Source: Anaerolineales bacterium (GTDB lineage Bacteria; Chloroflexota; Anaerolineae; Promineifilales; Promineifilaceae). Taken from it: DNA of 7,570 nucleotides. Location: positions 1-7,570 of the forward strand of contig JAGQGA010000076.1 of NCBI GenBank assembly GCA_020432595.1, given 5' to 3'. Shown here piece after piece: positions 1 to 5,986 of the stretch. The position numbers were made by a program, and so were the translations under genes. Numbering within the stretch: position 1 is the stretch's first letter; every line of letters starts with the position of its first letter. The notes under the pieces were generated by a model that saw only the letters and a program-made list of their open reading frames with translations, was not told the origin of the DNA and ran no database searches.

Positions 1-771
1 GTTAGGATCCGAATACCAAAGTTGCCCACGTTCGGCCGGTTCCAAATCAGCATAAACCGGCACATTAGAAGCCTCTTCAATCCAGGCTGCATAAGCCTCC
101 GGCCCCATTACCAACACTTCAGCCCGCATATCAGCATGACCTGTACCACAAATTTCGGCACAGCGAACCTTGTATGTACCTTCTTTTGTTGGTTCAATGC
201 GTAGCTTTGTGGTTTGCCCAGGAACCAAATCTTGCTTTACGCGGAATTCAGGCACCCAAAAAGAGTGAAGAACATCTACAGAATTCAGCTCTAGCACAAT
301 GGGTTGCCCTACCTCTAAAGCCAGTTGCCCAGAAACAAGTGCTTCATGCTCAGGGTAGGTAAATTTCCAACCCCACTGCCGTGCTTCCACCTGAATCGTA
401 ATTTCCCCCTGTTGGGGCGCAATTAAATCATTAAGCAGAATGGCTCCATACACACCAAAGCCTAATACGACGACCGTAGGAATAACCGTCCAGCCGATTT
501 CTAAAGCTGTGTTGCTATGAATATGCGGTCCGTCTTCATCATCGCCAGGGCGCCGCCGAAAAACAAAGGCGGAATAAAGCATGAGCACCATGATGAGCGC
601 AAACAGGAATGAGATCATCCAAAAATGAATGCTAAAAAACCCATCTATGGGGCCGGCTTGAGCACTGGCGGCAACCGGCAGCGTAAAAAGCCAGCCAAAG
701 AACACGCGCAGGAGCAATGTTACAACCACAATTAGAACAGCAACGATAGCAAGGTGTCTGCTATTATTCAT
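1..771 (-). CDS. coxB: Cytochrome c oxidase subunit II (CuA subunit), 3'-truncated by window edge
   Basis: Subunit II of a haem-copper terminal oxidase. It takes electrons from cytochrome c at a binuclear CuA centre on the outer face of the membrane and passes them to subunit I. I translated 257 residues from ATG at 771, which has the SD-like AGGA 7 nt upstream, to the window edge with no stop. There is a hydrophobic N-terminal segment (about 8-30, signal or anchor), then two helices (about 48-71 and 91-113). The second contains LEIGWTVIP, whose Glu is the family's K-channel residue. The cupredoxin domain has QWGW at 132-135 and a complete CuA ligand set: His169, Cys204, Glu206, Cys208, His212 and Met215 (CAEICGTGHADM). 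The last visible residues (RGQLWYSDP) could begin a fused cytochrome c domain, but no CxxCH lies inside the window. It is 44 nt downstream of the membrane protein at 816-1601 and presumably co-transcribed with it, with the other oxidase subunits beyond the left edge. Confidence 0.96.
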   Translation of the reverse strand, partial: MNNSRHLAIVAVLIVVVTLLLRVFFGWLFTLPVAASAQAGPIDGFFSIHFWMISFLFALIMVLMLYSAFVFRRRPGDDEDGPHIHSNTALEIGWTVIPTVVVLGFGVYGAILLNDLIAPQQGEITIQVEARQWGWKFTYPEHEALVSGQLALEVGQPIVLELNSVDVLHSFWVPEFRVKQDLVPGQTTKLRIEPTKEGTYKVRCAEICGTGHADMRAEVLVMGPEAYAAWIEEASNVPVYADLEPAERGQLWYSDPN

Positions 772-815
772 CTTTCTTTCCTACCTACTTCACGTGCAGC
801 ATACATGCAGCACCG

Positions 816-1601
816 TTATACGGGGGTGTTTAGATAGACAGCAAAGCCAATGCCCAGACCCACAACAAGCAGCCCAGTGAGAATGACAACAATCATATCC
901 CAGGGAATGGTTGGGGAATCGGTATCTGCTTCTTTGAGACGACGGGGTCGCATCCGCAGAGCCAGGTAAATGGCGAAAGCAACAACGACAATCCACGTTA
1001 TCATTGAAGATACGTTAATGATAGGCCCACCAAATATCTTGCCAAGTAGGGAATCCCCAACTACCAGTTCGTTAGCGGGGTAGAAGGTGCGCATAACCAT
1101 CATGCCAAAAAAGATGCCAAACATAATGATAATGAGCGAGGTTGACCAAGCTGACCAACGCGGCATTTCATGAGATGGCATCGGATTGGGTTTGCGGTCA
1201 ATTCGCATTCCTTTTATGTCGCTGTTGACTTTCTTTTCCAGGGCTTGCTCGCTGGCTTTATAGTTGTCATCATCTTTTGCCCGTTGGATAAAATTAGCCA
1301 GAAAACGATAGAGGAAGGCCAGGACAATGCCGGGAACGATGACTGCGCCAATAAAGAAGGCGGCTAAAACACCAAAAATGACGAAGCCATTAACGGTACT
1401 AACGTTGAGCTGCTCTGCCAACATGGGGCCAATGCCGGGAATGGTGTCCAGGGCAATTTGCTCTGCTGCCACGGGTACGCGGGATGGTGTAACGCCACCG
1501 CCACCGCTAAATAAAGAGGGCCAAACGGCCGTTAAGACACTTGTTGCCACCAAAATGGCAATAATCATTCCCCAGTTTCGTAAAGATTCTTTGTTGCTCA
1601 A
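816..1601 (-). CDS. Five-helix membrane protein of unknown function, first gene of cox operon
   Basis: I do not recognise the family. The 261-residue protein has five probable membrane helices at about 11-31, 72-104, 151-173, 198-217 and 235-257. A Gly/Pro-containing loop follows helix 1 (GGGG at 33-36), a charged loop rich in Lys and Asp lies between helices 2 and 3 (about 105-150), and a short basic segment (RMRPRRLK) follows helix 4. No cysteine pairs, CxxCH or His-rich metal motifs are visible, so it is unlikely to carry haem or copper by a known motif. The start is TTG at 1601, with GGAG 9 nt upstream. The later in-frame ATG (residue 12) has no properly spaced SD and would cut into helix 1. 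Position directly before coxB, in the same direction, suggests an accessory or assembly role for the oxidase or a partner respiratory complex. That is inference from context only. It carries one AACGGCCGTT decamer (1524-1533), read as Thr-Ala-Val. Confidence 0.8.
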   Translation of the reverse strand: MSNKESLRNWGMIIAILVATSVLTAVWPSLFSGGGGVTPSRVPVAAEQIALDTIPGIGPMLAEQLNVSTVNGFVIFGVLAAFFIGAVIVPGIVLAFLYRFLANFIQRAKDDDNYKASEQALEKKVNSDIKGMRIDRKPNPMPSHEMPRWSAWSTSLIIIMFGIFFGMMVMRTFYPANELVVGDSLLGKIFGGPIINVSSMITWIVVVAFAIYLALRMRPRRLKEADTDSPTIPWDMIVVILTGLLVVGLGIGFAVYLNTPV

Positions 1602-1805
1602 GAGACTCTTCTCCGCTTACTTGGTTATTGGCAAACAAACCATTTTTACTCAAATTTAGCTGTTTGCTCCAACATCTCTTCCGTTTGTGTATTTTAGCAC
1701 AATCAAAGATGCAGGCAATTTTACAAAACCGCCCGAATATCGGTGCCGCTATTTTCCAAAACGAGATAGATAGACGTTATTTCCCGCTATTATACCTATT
1801 CTTGG
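1602..1805 (-). promoter_or_regulatory. Upstream region of the cox operon
   Basis: This 204-bp AT-richer gap between the degV stop and the TTG start of the membrane protein is the longest gene-free stretch of the window. It holds the promoter candidate described separately (1691-1718) and an isolated perfect TATAAT on the minus strand (1789-1794) that lacks a recognisable -35 box. I see no strong hairpin followed by a T-run that would end the degV transcript, so read-through from degV into the cox genes cannot be excluded. Confidence 0.55.
1691..1718 (-). promoter_or_regulatory. Candidate sigma-70-type promoter for the cox operon
   Basis: Read on the minus strand, TTGCCT (1718-1713) is followed after 16 bp by TAAAAT (1696-1691). 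TG stands one base before the -10 box, giving an extended -10 (TGCTAAAAT). The predicted transcript start is near 1684, leaving a leader of about 80 nt before the TTG codon at 1601. The -10 matches consensus at 5 of 6 bases and the -35 at 4 of 6, so this is plausible but unproven. Confidence 0.45.
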
Positions 1806-2651
1806 CTAAACAGGAATAGCAATTAACCCCAAGGCACCGGGGCCAAGATTAATAGCAACGGCCACAGCCATGTCTACCGTCATCAGTTCATGAATGTTAA
1901 AAGTCGCTTCGGCCTGTTGGCGCAATTGGGCGGCATCAGCCGGGGAATTGGCGTGGATGACGGCAAGCTGCACGGGCTGGTTGCCCACGCCCTGGTGAAC
2001 GGCATCCACAATGTGGCTGATGGCGCGTTTACGGGTGCGAACCCGGCCGGCCTCTACGACAACCCCATCTTCCAGCCGCATAATGGGTTTGATGTTGAGC
2101 AGGGAGGCCATTACCGATTTGAGAGAGCTGACGCGCCCCCCTTTGACGGCATATTCCAAGCTATCAATGGTAAAAATGACTACCATGTCGGCAACCATTT
2201 TTTGCAAACGGCCGTTAATGACATCTGCAGAAGCCCCTTCCTGCGCCAGCCGTGCCGCTTCAATTGCCATAAACCCCTGGGCGGCGGTGGCGGCTTGGGA
2301 ATCAAAAACACGGAAGGTGCCTTTGCCCGCCAATTCCTGGGCCGCCTGGGTGGCAGAAGCGTAGGTGCCACTTAACTTTTGGCCGACGGTAACGGTGTAA
2401 ATTTCATTTTCACCGCGTGCCAAAATTTCGTCATATTTTTGCACAAATTGATAGGGGGTTGGCTGAGACGTTTTGGGAAAGCTGCTGGCCTCAACGGTTT
2501 TGGCACGCTCATAAAATTTGGGGATATCCATTTCAATACCAGACAAATATTGTTCGGTGCCAAAGGCGATGTTGATGGGGATGATTTCGACATTGTATTT
2601 TTGGGCAAGTTCTGCTGGCAAATCACCAGCGTCGTCCATGAGGATTTGCAT
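1806..2651 (-). CDS. DegV family fatty-acid-binding protein
   Basis: DegV proteins are two-domain cytoplasmic carriers that bind one long-chain fatty acid; in Firmicutes they (FakB) present it to the kinase FakA. The 281 residues are a normal family length. Visible signatures are the fatty-acid headgroup motif TSQPTP at 61-66 in PKTSQP, LSGTYAS at 93-99, FDSQ at 116-119, the hallmark DSLEYAVKGGRVS at 163-175, and the C-terminal NLGPGALGLI at 268-277. The N-terminal strand reads LMDDAGDLP, where many members have a TDS-type motif, a mild departure. Start is ATG at 2651 with GAGGG 8 nt upstream. It lies 36 nt after the sigma-factor stop in the same direction, so probably in one operon. No fakA-like kinase is in the window, so the fatty-acid kinase role is not shown here. 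Decamer 2207-2216 lies inside and reads Asn-Gly-Arg. Confidence 0.93.
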   Translation of the reverse strand: MQILMDDAGDLPAELAQKYNVEIIPINIAFGTEQYLSGIEMDIPKFYERAKTVEASSFPKTSQPTPYQFVQKYDEILARGENEIYTVTVGQKLSGTYASATQAAQELAGKGTFRVFDSQAATAAQGFMAIEAARLAQEGASADVINGRLQKMVADMVVIFTIDSLEYAVKGGRVSSLKSVMASLLNIKPIMRLEDGVVVEAGRVRTRKRAISHIVDAVHQGVGNQPVQLAVIHANSPADAAQLRQQAEATFNIHELMTVDMAVAVAINLGPGALGLIAIPV

Positions 2652-2687
2652 TTTGTTTTCCCTCGTTTGATCAGTGAACCGGGTTTG

Positions 2688-3299
2688 CTAACGTTTGCGG
2701 CCAAACGGCCGTTGTAGAAACCGCAGCCCCTTCTTTTTACTTTCTTCCTGATTAGTTGCCCCTGTTAGCTCTTCACGCAAGGAAAGCAACGTTCGATGAT
2801 ACAGAGACTTGATAGCTCCTTCACTGCGCCCCATAATGTCGCCAATTTCTGCATTGGACAACCGATCTACAAATTTTAATGACAGCAGTTCCTGGCGGTC
2901 GGCCGGTAAACGGCGTATTGCCAGCATCAACGTTTCCTTGTCCTCCATCATCTGCGTGGCAAATTCTGGCCCTTCCCCTGCAAGCTGCCACTGCGACACA
3001 TCATCCAGAGCAATGAGCTTACGGCGGCTGTTGTCGCGGTGCCAGTTGGCAACCAGGTTGTGGGCAATGCGATAAAGCCAGGCAGAGAACGGCAGACCTT
3101 GGTCACGGTAGTTGGGCATATGGTTCATGGCTCGGATAAAAATTCGCGCCGTCAAATCCTCGGCATCGTCGCTGTTGCCGGTGCGGTAGTAGACATAATT
3201 GTAGATACGGTCAACATACCGCTCATACAGTTGCCCAAATGCCTCTTTGTCGGTTTTGGCTCGCTCAATCAGAGCGTTTTCGTCAATGCCAGAATCCAA
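2688..3299 (-). CDS. ECF-type sigma-70 family RNA polymerase sigma factor
   Basis: A short sigma factor of 203 residues with only regions 2 and 4, so it should direct RNA polymerase to an alternative promoter set. Region 2 spans about 18-92, with SDDAEDLTARIFIRA (core binding, 43-57) and FSAWLYRIAHNLVANWHRD (-10 recognition, 71-89). Region 4 spans about 124-176, with LPADRQELLSLKF (131-143) and the helix-turn-helix SNAEIGDIMGRSEGAIKSL (148-166). A basic tail follows (KKKGLRFLQRPFGRKR, 188-203), partly encoded by a palindromic decamer (2704-2713). Start is TTG at 3299, with AAGGA 7 nt upstream, which is convincing. No anti-sigma gene with zinc-binding or membrane features follows; the next gene is degV. 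The tail has no obvious zinc-binding or SnoaL-like domain. Targets are unknown. Confidence 0.93.
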   Translation of the reverse strand: MDSGIDENALIERAKTDKEAFGQLYERYVDRIYNYVYYRTGNSDDAEDLTARIFIRAMNHMPNYRDQGLPFSAWLYRIAHNLVANWHRDNSRRKLIALDDVSQWQLAGEGPEFATQMMEDKETLMLAIRRLPADRQELLSLKFVDRLSNAEIGDIMGRSEGAIKSLYHRTLLSLREELTGATNQEESKKKGLRFLQRPFGRKR

Positions 3300-3334
3300 T
3301 GGTTTATCCTTTGCTGCCGCCGTCTCTTGTTAGC

Positions 3335-3362
3335 AGTATATCAAAATCAGAGAAAGTGTCAG
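3335..3362 (-). promoter_or_regulatory. Promoter of the sigma factor-degV transcript
   Basis: On the minus strand CTGACA (3362-3357) and TATACT (3340-3335) are separated by 16 bp, and TGA precedes the -10 box, giving an extended -10 (TGATATACT). Each box matches consensus at 5 of 6 bases. Predicted start near 3328 gives a leader of about 28 nt carrying the AAGGA ribosome site. The match suggests transcription by the housekeeping sigma rather than autoregulation by the ECF factor itself. Confidence 0.6.
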
Positions 3363-3371
3363 GTTTCTATC

Positions 3372-3400
3372 TTGACGCACTTTTGGGGGTACGCTATGCT
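3372..3400 (+). promoter_or_regulatory. Promoter of the deacetylase gene, predicted leaderless
   Basis: TTGACG (3372-3377), 17 bp, TATGCT (3395-3400): 5 of 6 and 4 of 6 matches to consensus with optimal spacing. A start 7-9 bp after the -10 box falls at about 3407-3409, exactly on the ATG of the deacetylase at 3409. No Shine-Dalgarno sequence stands at the normal distance before this ATG, which fits a leaderless mRNA. The -35 box is only 9 bp from the -35 box of the opposite promoter. Confidence 0.55.
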
Positions 3401-3408
3401 CCCATCTT

Positions 3409-4524
3409 ATGGCAGAACGGAGTTCATCAGAGCGTAGCGGGGTTGATGGGGTGGGGTGCGTTGCCACGCTCCTGGTTTTGCTTTTGGTCATTTTTGTCGT
3501 GAGCACGGTGTTGGGTGGTAGCGGACAGGACGATGTGGCTGAGGCAACGGCCGTTCAGACCGCCTTAGCCGCAGTGACTGCCACGAACACCCAAACGGCC
3601 GTTCCTTCCCACACTCCCACCAACACGGCCACGCCTACGCAAACGGGCACCCCCACGCAAACGGCCTCCCCTCCGGCCACCTCCACCTTGATTCCAACAG
3701 TGACAGAAACGGCCGTTCCTCCCACCGATGCCCCACCCACCGCCACCTTCACGCCCACCGTGACCCCAACCCTGCCGCCGCTGCCCACCCCCAGCGGCAC
3801 CTACAGTTGGACGCTAAAGGTACCGATTTTGATGTACCACTACATCAGCGTGCCGCCCGAAGATGCCGACGTGTACCGTACCGACCTCTCCGTGGCTCCT
3901 GAAGATTTTCGGGCACAGATGCAATATTTGGCCGACAACGGCTTCACCACCATTGATTTGTATGATTTGTCGCTGGCAATTACCGCCAAAATTGAGCTGC
4001 CAGAAAAGCCGGTCATCATCACCATGGATGATGGCTATCTGGATAACTACACCGAAGCGTTCCCCGTTTTGCAGGAATTCGGCCAGAAAGCTACCTTCTT
4101 TATTGTGACTGAGTTTGTGGATTTTGGGCGCAAAGGGTACATGACCTGGCCGATGATTGAAGAGATGGCGGCGGCGGGGATGCGGATGGAGCCGCATTCG
4201 CGCACCCACCCTGACCTGCGTGAACGGGATCGGGATTTTCTGGTGTGGGAGATGTTGGGGCCGCAGGAGACGCTGGCGGCGCATATTGGCTACACTCCTC
4301 GCTTTTTTGCTTACCCCGGCGGCAGCTATGACGAAGATACGATTACGATGCTGCAAGAGCTGGATTTTTGGGGGGCGGTGGTGACGGCCGGTGGCAAATG
4401 GCATGGGTTTAATGACCGGTATGAGTGGACGCGAGTACGAATGCGGAACACCACCCACATTGCCGAGTTTGCTGATTTTGTGGATGCGGGTGATCACGTT
4501 GGCGGTAAACCGCCAGGTGGGTAG
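3409..4524 (+). CDS. Membrane-anchored polysaccharide deacetylase (NodB homology, CE4)
   Basis: Probable metal-dependent removal of acetyl groups from a cell-surface or extracellular polysaccharide; the substrate cannot be told from sequence. Of the 371 residues, about 1-17 are cytoplasmic and 18-36 form a hydrophobic anchor (TLLVLLLVIFVVS). A Thr/Pro/Ala linker spans about 45-130, followed by the NodB domain from VPILMYHYIS (138-147) to about 358. Catalytic motifs are present: TMDDGY at 205-210 (Asp207 base, Asp208 metal), HSRTH at 263-267 (His263 and His267 metal ligands), and FAYPGGSYD at 300-308. The VPILMYHYIS opening resembles the PgaB/IcaB-type branch. Start is ATG at 3409, chosen because it follows the promoter by leaderless spacing and leaves a normal short segment before the anchor. 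The linker carries three AACGGCCGTT decamers. The stop codon (4522-4524) abuts a hairpin element. No polysaccharide synthase is in the window. Confidence 0.93.
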   Translation: MAERSSSERSGVDGVGCVATLLVLLLVIFVVSTVLGGSGQDDVAEATAVQTALAAVTATNTQTAVPSHTPTNTATPTQTGTPTQTASPPATSTLIPTVTETAVPPTDAPPTATFTPTVTPTLPPLPTPSGTYSWTLKVPILMYHYISVPPEDADVYRTDLSVAPEDFRAQMQYLADNGFTTIDLYDLSLAITAKIELPEKPVIITMDDGYLDNYTEAFPVLQEFGQKATFFIVTEFVDFGRKGYMTWPMIEEMAAAGMRMEPHSRTHPDLRERDRDFLVWEMLGPQETLAAHIGYTPRFFAYPGGSYDEDTITMLQELDFWGAVVTAGGKWHGFNDRYEWTRVRMRNTTHIAEFADFVDAGDHVGGKPPGG

Positions 4525-4544
4525 GGGCGTATTGCATACGCCCT
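4524..4544. repeat. Short perfect hairpin overlapping the deacetylase stop codon
   Basis: GGGCGTAT (4525-4532), loop TGC, ATACGCCC (4536-4543) is a perfect 8-bp stem, extendable by one G-T pair at 4524/4544. It starts at the last base of the TAG codon and ends 16 nt before the preferred start of the next gene. It lacks a T-run, so it is a poor intrinsic terminator. It looks more like a dispersed repeat or an intercistronic mRNA-stabilising hairpin. A second small stem, GGCGG/CCGCC (4501-4514), lies inside the last codons. Confidence 0.6.
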
Positions 4545-4560
4545 CTTCGGAATGGTTGTC

Positions 4561-5049
4561 ATGATAAAACGGCCGTTTTTCTCCCTCACGCTCACAACTT
4601 TGCTGCTGCTTAACCTGCTGTCCACGCGCAGCCTGTTTGCCGCCACCAACCCCGCCGCCTATTTGCCCATCATCAAAGCCCACTATCCGTTTGCAAAAAC
4701 GGCCGTTAGTCCGGCTTACCTGCAAAACTTTGCTAACAACGCTGGTTGTCATTGGCTTGGCATCGCCGGAGGCTTGCAAGATGCCAACGGTAAACCAACG
4801 GGCGTGGGCGATTATCAGGTACACGTTTGGGGCAGCGGCATTGATGAGCGTGTGCCAATTGGCAGTGCCTCGGCTTATGGCCCAGCGGGTTGGGAGCAAT
4901 TTTTGTTTAGTTCGCCTGTCGTTCGCAGCTATTGGGTGCAATTGGAATGGGTGAGTGGAACGGCCGTTTCCGCCATCTATCCCATCATCACCCGCGCCAG
5001 TTGCGATGAAAACCTGGTTTGGTTTGATTTTCAGGCCAACCAGCCGTAA
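4561..5049 (+). CDS. Small secreted protein of unknown function
   Basis: Not recognised with certainty. The 162-residue product begins with a classic signal peptide: basic MIKRP, a Leu-rich core, then SLFA at 24-27 as likely cleavage site. The mature part of about 135 residues is rich in Gly, aromatic residues and beta-type segments. It holds two cysteines, Cys63 (NNAGCHWLGIAG) and Cys148 (RASCDENLVWFDF), which could form a disulphide closing a beta-sandwich. The stretch GLQDANGKPTG followed by YQVHVWGSG resembles carboxypeptidase-regulatory or Ig-like folds, where a strand-turn-strand carries D-x-N-G-x-P; this is only a structural guess. ATG 4561 is preferred over ATG 4552 because GGA lies 9 nt before it and because the n-region is then typical. 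The gap to the deacetylase is 36 nt and to the hydrolase 38 nt, so the three may be co-transcribed. Three decamers lie inside (4568 read Arg-Pro-Phe; 4698 and 4959 read Thr-Ala-Val). Confidence 0.8.
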   Translation: MIKRPFFSLTLTTLLLLNLLSTRSLFAATNPAAYLPIIKAHYPFAKTAVSPAYLQNFANNAGCHWLGIAGGLQDANGKPTGVGDYQVHVWGSGIDERVPIGSASAYGPAGWEQFLFSSPVVRSYWVQLEWVSGTAVSAIYPIITRASCDENLVWFDFQANQP

Positions 5050-5087
5050 CGTTTTGTATTTGTCCAAAGGAAAAAAGAGGCAAGATA

Positions 5088-5918
5088 ATGCAACATAACC
5101 AAGGAACATTTAAAGGTGCAGATGGCCTTGATCTGTTTTACCAGAGTTGGCACCCCGAGGGCGGAGCCGAGGCTACGCTGGTCATTGTTCACGGGCTGGG
5201 GGAACACAGCGGCCGTTATCCAAACGTGGTTAACCACTTTGTCCCCAAAGGGTATGCTATTTACGGCTTTGATAACCGTGGGCACGGCCGTTCGCCGGGG
5301 CAGCAAGGGTATGTCAACAGCTTTGATGAATTTGTGGCTGACGTGGGCGCGTTTGTGCAGATGGTGTCGCAGCGCGAGGCAGGCAAATCGTTTTTTCTGA
5401 TGGGTCACAGCATGGGCGGGTGCATTGTTTTGAACTATGTTATCAAACACCCCGAAGGGCTGGACGGCGTGATTGCTTCGGCTCCAGCGGTGGGCGCACT
5501 GGACATTCCCCCCATTTTGCTGCTGGTAAGCCGCGTTATGGAAAAGGTGGCACCCAAACTAAGCGTGGCAACTGGGCTGGATGCAACGGCCGTTTCTCGT
5601 GACCCTGCGGCTGTGGCAGCGTACCAAAATGACCCGCTGGTTCACGGCAAAGGCTCGCCGCGCTTTGCGATGGAGTTCAAGCGGAGTGCTGAATGGGCAC
5701 AGGCCAACGCCGGCCGTATCCAACTCCCCCTGCTCATGGTTCACGGCAGCCATGACCGGCTGGTGAACGTGGAAAACAGCCGCACCTTTTTTGCCAGCCT
5801 CACCCAGCTCGACAAAAAGCTGCTGGTCTATGAAGGTGGCTACCACGAACTCCACAACGATATTGAGTATGAGCAGGAATTAGCCGATATTGAGGCGTGG
5901 TTAGCGGAGCATCGGTAA
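5088..5918 (+). CDS. Alpha/beta hydrolase, monoacylglycerol lipase/lysophospholipase-like
   Basis: A serine hydrolase of the Hydrolase_4 (serine aminopeptidase S33) group, whose bacterial members include monoacylglycerol lipases and lysophospholipase L2-like enzymes. It likely cleaves glycerol monoesters or similar lipids, though the exact substrate is inference. Of 276 residues (normal length), the oxyanion-loop motif HGLGEHSGRY is at 35-44, DNRGHGRS at 62-69, and the nucleophile elbow GHSMGG at 106-111 with Ser108. The acid is Asp223 in HGSHDRLV, and the catalytic His253 lies in GGYHELHND. A lid region lies between about 135 and 205. No signal peptide, so cytoplasmic. ATG 5088 has AGAGG 7 nt upstream. 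The TAA stop lies within the first heptamer of the repeat hairpin that follows. Decamer 5585-5594 reads Thr-Ala-Val; two near-copies (5208-5217, 5283-5292) sit within conserved SGRY and HGRS motifs. Confidence 0.95.
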   Translation: MQHNQGTFKGADGLDLFYQSWHPEGGAEATLVIVHGLGEHSGRYPNVVNHFVPKGYAIYGFDNRGHGRSPGQQGYVNSFDEFVADVGAFVQMVSQREAGKSFFLMGHSMGGCIVLNYVIKHPEGLDGVIASAPAVGALDIPPILLLVSRVMEKVAPKLSVATGLDATAVSRDPAAVAAYQNDPLVHGKGSPRFAMEFKRSAEWAQANAGRIQLPLLMVHGSHDRLVNVENSRTFFASLTQLDKKLLVYEGGYHELHNDIEYEQELADIEAWLAEHR

Positions 5919-5981
5919 TCGGTAATCAGTAATCGGTAATCGGTAGCCTAGACTGATTACCGATTACTGATTACTGATTAC
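5913..5981. repeat. Heptamer-built inverted repeat between convergent genes
   Basis: Four copies of CRGTAAT (5913-5940) are followed by a short loop and four copies of the inverse, CYGATTA (5953-5980). Folded, 5915-5943 pairs with 5953-5981: a 29-bp stem with 27 Watson-Crick and two G-T pairs around the 9-nt loop TAGCCTAGA. It fills almost the whole 68-bp gap between the hydrolase and the oppositely oriented coiled-coil gene, beginning inside the hydrolase's last codons. A transcript from either side would form the hairpin, so it may end both genes or protect both 3' ends. There is no T-run typical of an intrinsic terminator. Confidence 0.85.
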
Positions 5982-5986
5982 ACTTC

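Noticed and set aside
794..813. Imperfect 20-bp palindrome (GTGCAGCAT / ATGCAGCAC) between the membrane protein and coxB
   Set aside because: The stem is short with a central mismatch and no T-run. It may be a small intercistronic hairpin but is not strong enough to call.
1420..1455. Helix-hairpin-helix-like segment IPGIGPMLAEQL in the membrane protein
   Set aside because: It resembles a DNA-binding HhH motif but lies between two membrane helices in a short loop with no partner motif; most likely coincidence.
1789..1794. Perfect TATAAT on the minus strand as the main cox promoter
   Set aside because: The base run at -35 spacing (ATTCCT) is a poor match and there is no TG extension. The candidate at 1691-1718 is better balanced.
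1890..2375. A 161-codon plus-strand frame opposite degV
   Set aside because: DegV motifs on the minus strand are complete. The opposite frame has no recognisable features.
3814..5109. A 431-codon open frame on the minus strand antisense to the deacetylase and the secreted protein
   Set aside because: The plus strand encodes complete NodB motifs and a signal peptide. The antisense product is His/Arg/Pro/Gly-rich with no domain, no credible ribosome site and both real genes fully covered. It is a shadow of GC-biased codons.
5913..5981. CRISPR-like array
   Set aside because: The repeats are 7 bp, contiguous and have no spacers; the structure is one inverted repeat.
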